Assembly: GCA_002713455.1 (NCBI GenBank)
Contig: PASX01000052.1
Location: 10,371-22,650 of the forward strand
DNA from: Fidelibacterota bacterium
GTDB lineage: Bacteria; Fidelibacterota; Marinisomatia; Marinisomatales; TCS55
Reading direction: 5' to 3'
DNA length: 12,280 bases
In this document: in pieces, positions 7,346 through 12,280 of the stretch
Position numbering within the stretch: position 1 is the stretch's first letter
Layout of the letters: every line of letters starts with the position of its first letter
The notes under the pieces: model-generated
The model's database searches: none
The model's input: the letters and a program-made list of their open reading frames with translations, nothing else
What the model was told of the DNA's origin: nothing
Program-made: the position numbers and the translations under genes

Positions 7346-7855
7346 ATGTTCATCAGCATTAAAAAAATAGATTATAATAATAAAGATGATAGCCGTATTC
7401 TTGAAGCTGTACTTAATAATTGGTTTATTAATCCAAAAGAATTAAATCTTTTTGAACCTCGATTAAAGTATCCATTTAATTACAATAAATGGAAAGCTCT
7501 AACTTATAATAGTTCAAATGTAGAAAGTTTTACTTTGATAAATGATAAATTAATAATTGGTATTGGTAGTATACTTTTTAATACAGATTCTAGTCGTGCC
7601 CATATAATGCATATATTTATCGATACTACTTATCGAAGAAAAGGATTAGCAACAAAAATAATAAAATATCTAGAAAAATTAGCCAATAAGAAGAAAATGA
7701 AAATCTTATCTTTGAGATTGATGCCAAAAAATGAACCAGCAAAAAAATTATATGAAAAAATAGGCTTTCAAGAAAATTTAATTCAAGATGAAACCTTAAC
7801 TAATTCAAGTGCAAATAATAAAAAAACTATAAAACTTTATAAACAAATAAATTAA
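7346..7855 (+). CDS. GNAT-family N-acetyltransferase
   Basis: Predicted acetyl-CoA-dependent acyltransferase of 169 residues; the acceptor is unknown. The core GNAT features are in the C-terminal half. A beta strand HIMHIFIDTTY (86-96) leads into the acetyl-CoA pyrophosphate loop RRKGLATKII (97-106, the R/Q-x-x-G-x-G/A signature). NEPAKKLYEKIGF (129-141) is the classic motif B segment. The N-terminal 60 residues are Asn/Lys-rich and match nothing I recognise. This is the only complete plus-strand gene here. It stands alone between two minus-strand operons and ends 3 bp before the convergent iron-protein gene. Codons are more AT-biased than in its neighbours, which could mean recent acquisition or simply weak constraint. 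The superfamily call is firm; a specific role cannot be given. Confidence 0.88.
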   Translation: MFISIKKIDYNNKDDSRILEAVLNNWFINPKELNLFEPRLKYPFNYNKWKALTYNSSNVESFTLINDKLIIGIGSILFNTDSSRAHIMHIFIDTTYRRKGLATKIIKYLEKLANKKKMKILSLRLMPKNEPAKKLYEKIGFQENLIQDETLTNSSANNKKTIKLYKQIN

Positions 7856-7858
7856 TAT

Positions 7859-8398
7859 TTAATTCCGCTTCGCACTTGCAATCTCATTAAAATTGATATT
7901 TTTATATTCAAAACTATAATTTGAAATAAGTTGCTTCCCATATTTTTTTAACCAATCCTTGTGAATAGCAAGATCAACTCCTGTTGGTGGAGAAATATTA
8001 AACTTAACAGTGTATAATTCATTAATTTTACCAGGTAATGATATATTCCTGGCATAATGAAAATTATCAACAAGATTAACATGTGGCTTTAAATCAATGA
8101 ATGTTAATAAACCTGAATTTTGGTTAGTAATTGTAGCAGTTATATTTAAATAAGGAACAAACCCTTCAGAAGGTGTACCGTTTGGAATATTATCTGAACC
8201 CCAATTAACTCTCGCTTCAATATGAACATTAGTTAAACTCTCGCTAAGATGCATAGAAATAGGAGTTATGTGATCTTTTATTGCACCTTCAAAAATGAAT
8301 ATAATGCCAGGCTTAACTCTTTCTTTACCAATGATTAATTCAGGATTTAGATTTCCCTTAAAAATAAATATAAATAATAGAAAAAATATTTTTATCAT
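7859..8398 (-). CDS. P19/Tp34-type periplasmic iron-binding protein
   Basis: Resembles the Fe2+ transport protein family (Campylobacter P19, Treponema Tp34, FtrA), immunoglobulin-like periplasmic proteins that bind copper and iron and help ferrous uptake. Numbering from the ATG at 8404, the aligned landmarks are VHIEA (60-64, His61 and Glu63), FVPYLNI (82-88), PHVNLVDNFHYARNI (107-121, His116), YTVKFNISPP (131-140) and IHKDW (147-151, His148). The spacing matches the family metal ligands, except that the usual methionine position appears as His108. A short hydrophobic N-terminus (IKIFFLLFIFIF) is a weak signal peptide or anchor. Of two possible starts I choose 8396-8398, which forms an ATGA overlap with the fur stop; the ATG at 8402-8404 adds two residues. 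The link to fur supports an iron role. No FTR1-type permease is present. Confidence 0.75.
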   Translation of the reverse strand: MIKIFFLLFIFIFKGNLNPELIIGKERVKPGIIFIFEGAIKDHITPISMHLSESLTNVHIEARVNWGSDNIPNGTPSEGFVPYLNITATITNQNSGLLTFIDLKPHVNLVDNFHYARNISLPGKINELYTVKFNISPPTGVDLAIHKDWLKKYGKQLISNYSFEYKNINFNEIASAKRN

Positions 8399-8814
8399 TG
8401 ACATTTATTGCACACAACAAATAGTTGGTGGATATGTCGAATCATTTTAAAACCCATTTTCTTAACAATTTTATCTTGGCGATTTTCAATTGTTTGATCC
8501 ATAAACTCTTCTATTTTACCACATTGAACACAAATCATATGATCATGATGATGAGAATCAATTTTATTTTCATAACGCGCTTTTCCATCACCTAATTCAA
8601 GTTTTCGAACCAAATCATTTTTCACCAAAACATCTATTGTTCTATAGACAGTTGCTCTTGAAGCTTTTAATCCATTTTTCTTTAATGATAAATAAATTTC
8701 TTCAGCGTCTCTATGTTCATCATTTGAACATAATTCATCCCAAACATCTTGCCGCTGTTTAGTATATCTAAGCCCTTCCTTAGATAATGCATTTTTTAAT
8801 TTCTCAATGGACAT
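8395..8814 (-). CDS. fur: Fur-family ferric uptake regulator
   Basis: Metal-dependent DNA-binding repressor of 139 residues. The N-terminal winged helix (about 1-80) includes GLRYTKQRQDVWDEL (14-28), HRDAEEIY (34-41) and the recognition-helix region RATVYRTID (53-61). The C-terminal dimerisation domain has HHHDHMICVQCGKIEEF (88-104). Cys95/Cys98 and Cys135/Cys138 form the structural zinc site, and His88-92, Glu103 and His127/His129 are candidate sensing ligands. Glu in GKIEEF, where PerR usually has Asp, favours Fur over PerR; Zur is less likely by overall motif. The ATG overlaps the pcrA stop by one base (TAATG), and its own stop overlaps the iron-protein gene. No clear Fur box is seen ahead of the operon, so autoregulation cannot be claimed. 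Confidence 0.92.
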   Translation of the reverse strand: MSIEKLKNALSKEGLRYTKQRQDVWDELCSNDEHRDAEEIYLSLKKNGLKASRATVYRTIDVLVKNDLVRKLELGDGKARYENKIDSHHHDHMICVQCGKIEEFMDQTIENRQDKIVKKMGFKMIRHIHQLFVVCNKCQ

Positions 8815-10991
8815 TATAGCTTATCAACTTTTTTAAGGTTAGCAAATTTTACTACAAGTTTTTTCTTTAAACCATCTTTAAACTCAATTCCAACCCGTTG
8901 ATTTTCTCCCCTTCCACTTAAAGCCTGAACTTTTCCAGTTCCGAAAATTGAATGTTCAACATAATCACCCACTTGAAAATCGTCAAAAATAACAACTGTT
9001 CTCTTAACAATTGTCCTCGTATGTCTACCACGTTTTCCTCTAACTACTTTTCGAGTTAATGCAGAAGTAAATGAAATTTTTTCTAATTTTTCTTCTGGCA
9101 CTTCATTGACAAATCGTGATACTAACCCATATAAATCATCAGACCCTATTCTACGACGATTATTGGCGTATAATAGATAAACTTTTTTCATAGCACGTGT
9201 CACGCCAACATAAAAAAGTCGACGTTCTTCCTCTAATTTTTCCTTTTCATCTAATGAACTATATAATGGAAATAACCCATCTTCCAATCCCGTAAGAAAC
9301 ACCACGGGAAACTCTAATCCTTTAGAAGCATGAATTGTCATAAGTGTTACTCGATTTGTCTGGTCATTCCATTGGTCTAGATCCGTTAATAAAGAAACTT
9401 CTTCTAAAAATTGATTTAAACTTGCTTCCTTTTCTCTAGAAATAAATTCGTCTACACTTTTGATAAGTTCGAGAACATTTTGAAATCTATCTTGATCATC
9501 TTTAAATGAATTTTTATTATAATATTCCTTAAGTCCTATCTCTTCAACTAAAGCTCTAATAAGCTCACCTGCATTTAATTTTGGGATAAGCTCATTATAT
9601 TTTTTTATTATATTATAAAAGTTTGCAATTGAATCTGCTTGCTTACCCTTAATTCCCATACTTTGTGGGTTAGATAAAACCTCAAGCATTTCAATCTTAT
9701 CTTCTTCTGCTTTAATAGCACACTTATCAACTGTTTTCATTCCAATCCCTCTTGGAGGAAAATTCACAACCCTTCTTAAAGATATCGTATCTTTTGGATT
9801 AATAATCAAAGATAGGTATCCGATTAAGTCTTTAATCTCTTTTCTATCGTAGAAGCGAACTCCACCAACAATGTTGTAGGGTATCCCAGACCTTCTAAAT
9901 GCGTCTTCTAAAGCTCGAGACTGCGCATTAGTTCGATATAAAATAGCAAAATCACTAAAATTTCTTTTATCTAATTTTATTTCTTTTTCTAATGCATTTA
10001 TAACAGCATCTGCTTCTTCTAATTCATCATTTGTTTCAATTAATCCAAGCTTATTTCCTGCACCACTATTAGAACTCAATTTTTTCGAAGCTCTATTTTC
10101 ATTATTTTTTACAACAGATATAGCTGCATCTAAGATATTTCCAGTTGATCGATAATTTTTTTCTAATTTAAATACTTCACAGTTATCGAATAACTTTTTA
10201 AAATCAAGTATATTTCTAACTTCAGCACCTCTCCATCCATAAATTGATTGATCATCGTCACCAACAACACAAACCTGTTGATGATCTCCTGATAAATATT
10301 TAACTAACTTAAATTGAGGCATATTCGTATCCTGATATTCATCAACAAGAATATATTTCCACAAATTTTGATATTTTGATAATATTTCTTGATTTTCTTC
10401 AAAAATCTTGAGCGGAAGCAACAGCAAATCATCAAAATCAACTGAATTATTTTTTGCTAATTCCAGTTGATATGTTTTATAAATACTTGCGTATGTTTTA
10501 TCAATTACTAAGCTAGCTTTTTTGGTTGCAGCAGAGGGAGTAATTAGTTTGTTTTTCAAAAAACTTATTCTATGCCTTGCTCCCTGAGGTGAAATTTCTG
10601 CTTTGGGAATTTTCATTTCATCTAAAATTATTTTTAGTAAGCTAATTTGATCTTGAATATCGAAAATTGAAAAATCTGAGTTATAACCTATATTATGAAT
10701 ATCATTTCTTAGTATTTTAGCACAAACAGAGTGGAAAGTGCCCATAGTAATCAGTCCATCAGGTACTTTTACCAATTTATGAACTCTAGCTTTCATCTCC
10801 TTAGATGCCTTATTAGTAAATGTCAGAGCTAAAATATTTCTTGGCTCAACTAATCCTTTATCAACTAGATAAGCAATTTTATGAGTTAATACACGCGTTT
10901 TACCACTCCCGGCACCTGCAAATATCAATACAGGTTTACCATATGCTTCAACTGCTGCTTTTTGAACACGATTTAATTTAGATTTTTTCAT
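8814..10991 (-). CDS. pcrA: ATP-dependent DNA helicase PcrA/UvrD
   Basis: Superfamily 1A 3'-5' DNA helicase that acts in nucleotide excision repair, replication restart and clearing of proteins from DNA. The 725 residues fit the family (about 700-750). Helicase motifs appear in order: Q motif near 6-10, Walker A GAGSGKTR (26-33, Lys31), motif Ia LALTFTNKAS (54-63), Walker B LVDEYQD (215-221), motif III GDDDQSIYGWRGA (244-256), motif IV LYRTNAQSRALE (351-362), motif V TIHASKGLE (552-560) and motif VI EERRLFYVGVTRA (588-600). A C-terminal Tudor-like segment from VGDYVEHSIFGTG (674-686) to VKFANLKKV (714-722) is the RNA-polymerase-binding fold of PcrA/UvrD. The gene starts 9 nt after the mltG stop and is followed by fur with a 1-bp overlap. 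Identification is certain; PcrA and UvrD are the same orthologous group here. Confidence 0.97.
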   Translation of the reverse strand: MKKSKLNRVQKAAVEAYGKPVLIFAGAGSGKTRVLTHKIAYLVDKGLVEPRNILALTFTNKASKEMKARVHKLVKVPDGLITMGTFHSVCAKILRNDIHNIGYNSDFSIFDIQDQISLLKIILDEMKIPKAEISPQGARHRISFLKNKLITPSAATKKASLVIDKTYASIYKTYQLELAKNNSVDFDDLLLLPLKIFEENQEILSKYQNLWKYILVDEYQDTNMPQFKLVKYLSGDHQQVCVVGDDDQSIYGWRGAEVRNILDFKKLFDNCEVFKLEKNYRSTGNILDAAISVVKNNENRASKKLSSNSGAGNKLGLIETNDELEEADAVINALEKEIKLDKRNFSDFAILYRTNAQSRALEDAFRRSGIPYNIVGGVRFYDRKEIKDLIGYLSLIINPKDTISLRRVVNFPPRGIGMKTVDKCAIKAEEDKIEMLEVLSNPQSMGIKGKQADSIANFYNIIKKYNELIPKLNAGELIRALVEEIGLKEYYNKNSFKDDQDRFQNVLELIKSVDEFISREKEASLNQFLEEVSLLTDLDQWNDQTNRVTLMTIHASKGLEFPVVFLTGLEDGLFPLYSSLDEKEKLEEERRLFYVGVTRAMKKVYLLYANNRRRIGSDDLYGLVSRFVNEVPEEKLEKISFTSALTRKVVRGKRGRHTRTIVKRTVVIFDDFQVGDYVEHSIFGTGKVQALSGRGENQRVGIEFKDGLKKKLVVKFANLKKVDKL

Positions 10992-11000
10992 TATTAATAA

Positions 11001-12047
11001 TTACCCGCGTTTTAATTTTTGTTTTCTAAGATTGCGTCTAACTTTTTGAAAATCACGTTTTGCTTTATTATGTTGATCTTTAGTTTTTGAAAAAGTGTGA
11101 TAACCATCTCCTCTAGCTACAAAATATAAATAATCATTTATATCAGGATATAATGCAGCTTTAATTGATTCAAACCCCGGATTATTTATTGGTCCAGGTG
11201 GCAATCCCTGATTCAAATAGGTATTATAAGGTGAGTCTATTTTTAAATCTCTATTTAATAGTCTTCTAGGACTATCATCAATAATATATTGTATAGTTGG
11301 ATCTGCCTGGAGACGCATGCCTATGTTTAACCTATTATGATATACTCCAGAAATAATTGGTCTTTCGCGATCATGTATTGCTTCGCCTTCAATAATTGAT
11401 GCAAGCGTTAACACTTCAAGCTCAGACATTTCTATTTGTTTCATACGCGCGTACATTTGATCTGAAAAATTATTTTTATATTCTCTTACCATTCGATTAA
11501 TAATATCAAATGGCAATTCATCTTCTGTAAACTGATATGTGTTAGGGAATAAATATCCTTCAAAAGATTTTCCAGATATTTTCCACTTTTTCAGCAAAAT
11601 TTTATTTTTTGAGGCTTCTTCAAAAAATTTGGTCTCAATTCCTAATGTTTTTTCCAATTCTTTAGCAACCATTGATATTGTCCATCCTTCTCTAATAGTA
11701 ACCCTCTTACTTACTTGAATACCATTCACCAATTGATCAATAATTTGAAAATTATTAGAAGCTTTTTCTAATCTAAATTTTCCGGCAGGAATATCTTTTT
11801 CATATCCTAATACTTTAACTGCTAATAAAAACGAATTGTCATTTTTAATCACATTTTGATTCTTTAAGGTAAAGCCAACCTCTTTGAGAGAAGCTCCTTT
11901 AGGGATGGTCACTTTCACAGAATCATATGGGTTTCCTTGAGGCCAAATTAATACTATTAGATAGAACACCAAAAAGGCTCCTAATACTGTAACTGCCACA
12001 ATTTCTGTGAAATTTTGACTAAAACGAAATTGAGATTTTGTTTTCAT
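11001..12047 (-). CDS. mltG: Endolytic murein transglycosylase MltG (YceG)
   Basis: Membrane-bound lytic transglycosylase that cuts nascent glycan strands and sets their length at the inner membrane. The 348 residues have one N-terminal transmembrane helix (about 14-35, IVAVTVLGAFLVFYLIVLIW) with a short cytoplasmic tail. A LysM-like region follows (about 44-110, IPKGASLKEVGFTLKNQNVI). The YceG catalytic domain contains TLASIIEGEA (214-223), with Glu220 matching the catalytic Glu218 of E. coli, then RLQADPTIQYI (245-255) and SPYNTYLNQGLPPGPINNPG (272-291). The C-terminus is very basic (RKQKLKRG). It is the first gene of the mltG-pcrA-fur-iron protein operon. No Shine-Dalgarno sequence is seen; the leader instead carries a run of six C just before the start. 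Identification is certain. Confidence 0.96.
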   Translation of the reverse strand: MKTKSQFRFSQNFTEIVAVTVLGAFLVFYLIVLIWPQGNPYDSVKVTIPKGASLKEVGFTLKNQNVIKNDNSFLLAVKVLGYEKDIPAGKFRLEKASNNFQIIDQLVNGIQVSKRVTIREGWTISMVAKELEKTLGIETKFFEEASKNKILLKKWKISGKSFEGYLFPNTYQFTEDELPFDIINRMVREYKNNFSDQMYARMKQIEMSELEVLTLASIIEGEAIHDRERPIISGVYHNRLNIGMRLQADPTIQYIIDDSPRRLLNRDLKIDSPYNTYLNQGLPPGPINNPGFESIKAALYPDINDYLYFVARGDGYHTFSKTKDQHNKAKRDFQKVRRNLRKQKLKRG

Positions 12048-12073
12048 TTGTGGGGGGCAAACTTAGTTATTTT

Positions 12074-12102
12074 TTATTATCCATGCAAAATTCCACTTTC
12101 AA
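12074..12102 (-). promoter_or_regulatory. Candidate sigma70-like promoter for the mltG operon
   Basis: On the minus strand, TTGAAA (12097-12102) is followed after exactly 17 bases by TAATAA (12074-12079). These resemble the -35 and -10 hexamers, 5/6 and 4/6 to consensus. Transcription would start near 12067 and leave a leader of about 20 nt before the mltG ATG. In AT-rich DNA such matches arise by chance, so this is a proposal only. Confidence 0.4.
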
Positions 12103-12141
12103 TCATTAAGATAGGTAAAATTAAATAAAATAATTAAAAAA

Positions 12142-12159
12142 TAATTGGTAGCCCAATTA
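12142..12159. repeat. 7-bp inverted repeat in the divergent intergenic region
   Basis: TAATTGG (12142-12148) and CCAATTA (12153-12159) form a perfect inverted repeat around TAGC. It lies 24 bases before the ATG of the plus-strand gene and about 95 bases before mltG. It could be an operator for a dimeric regulator or a small 5' hairpin. No U-tract follows, so it is not an intrinsic terminator. Confidence 0.4.
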
Positions 12160-12183
12160 GTAAGATGTAATTTTCTTTGACAT

Positions 12184-12280
12184 ATGACTACAAAAGATAA
12201 TAAGGATGTTAAACAATTGTTTAAGGGTTGGGCCTTTGGAAAAAAAAATTATTTAATTTTTAGCATCGGCTTAGCACTCA
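12184..12280 (+). CDS. Start of a small membrane protein gene, possibly DUF3098; cut by the window end
   Basis: An ATG at 12184-12186 opens a frame of 32 codons that runs off the right edge. The visible protein has a hydrophilic Lys/Asp-rich start (MTTKDNKDVKQLF), then WAFGKKNYLIFSIGLAL, where a transmembrane helix begins. The FGKKNY segment followed by a Gly-containing hydrophobic stretch resembles DUF3098, small FCB-group membrane proteins often found near ftsX and uppP. The match is short and the call is tentative. The gene is divergent from mltG across 136 bp. There is no Shine-Dalgarno sequence just before the ATG, and CAT directly precedes it. Function is unknown. Confidence 0.6.
   Translation, partial: MTTKDNKDVKQLFKGWAFGKKNYLIFSIGLAL

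Noticed and set aside
8395..8814. PerR or Zur instead of Fur
   Set aside because: The GKIEEF segment has Glu where PerR normally has Asp, and the HHHDH cluster plus HRDAEEIY match Fur best. The neighbouring P19-like gene also points to iron.

Overview
The window is about 30% G+C by eye, densely coded and almost entirely bacterial housekeeping. A secreted beta-barrel protein with aromatic-rich strands, a Fur/P19-type iron module and a possible DUF3098-like protein point to a Gram-negative member of the FCB (Fibrobacterota-Chlorobiota-Bacteroidota) group. A marine low-GC lineage such as Marinimicrobia is my best guess, but that is inference from style and not a measured placement. I see no rRNA, tRNA, CRISPR array, insertion sequence, prophage or origin. 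No gene-free stretch exceeds 136 bases.

Region 1 (7297 down to 1, minus strand) is one long run of tightly packed genes. In transcription order they are a YhaM-like OB-fold/HD 3'-5' exoribonuclease, a small six-helix membrane protein resembling an ECF transporter S component, an outer-membrane beta-barrel protein that starts at TTG, an HNH nuclease of the COG1403 type, trpS, scpA, scpB (TTG start), rluB, and cmk, whose 3' end runs off the left edge. Most junctions overlap or abut. The only real gaps are 48 bp before the HNH gene and 63 bp before cmk. The trpS-scpA-scpB-rluB-cmk order is a familiar bacterial block joining tRNA charging, chromosome condensation, rRNA pseudouridylation and CMP phosphorylation.

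Region 2 (7346-7855, plus strand) is a lone, very AT-rich GNAT acetyltransferase gene. It is divergent from the exoribonuclease gene and ends 3 bp from the convergent gene of region 3.

Region 3 (12047 down to 7859, minus strand) is a second compact operon: mltG, pcrA/uvrD, fur, and a P19/Tp34-type periplasmic iron-binding protein. The last two sit together with an ATGA-type overlap and form a plausible iron sensor/iron binder pair. A candidate sigma70-like promoter lies upstream of mltG.

Region 4 (12048-12280) is a divergent intergenic region carrying a 7-bp inverted repeat. It is followed by the first 32 codons of a plus-strand gene for a small membrane protein, possibly DUF3098, cut off by the right edge.

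The least routine observations are two. The first is the translationally coupled pair of an ECF S-like inner-membrane protein and a plugless outer-membrane barrel, which could be an envelope uptake route. The second is the Fur-linked P19-like protein, in which the metal-site methionine of the family appears to be replaced by histidine.
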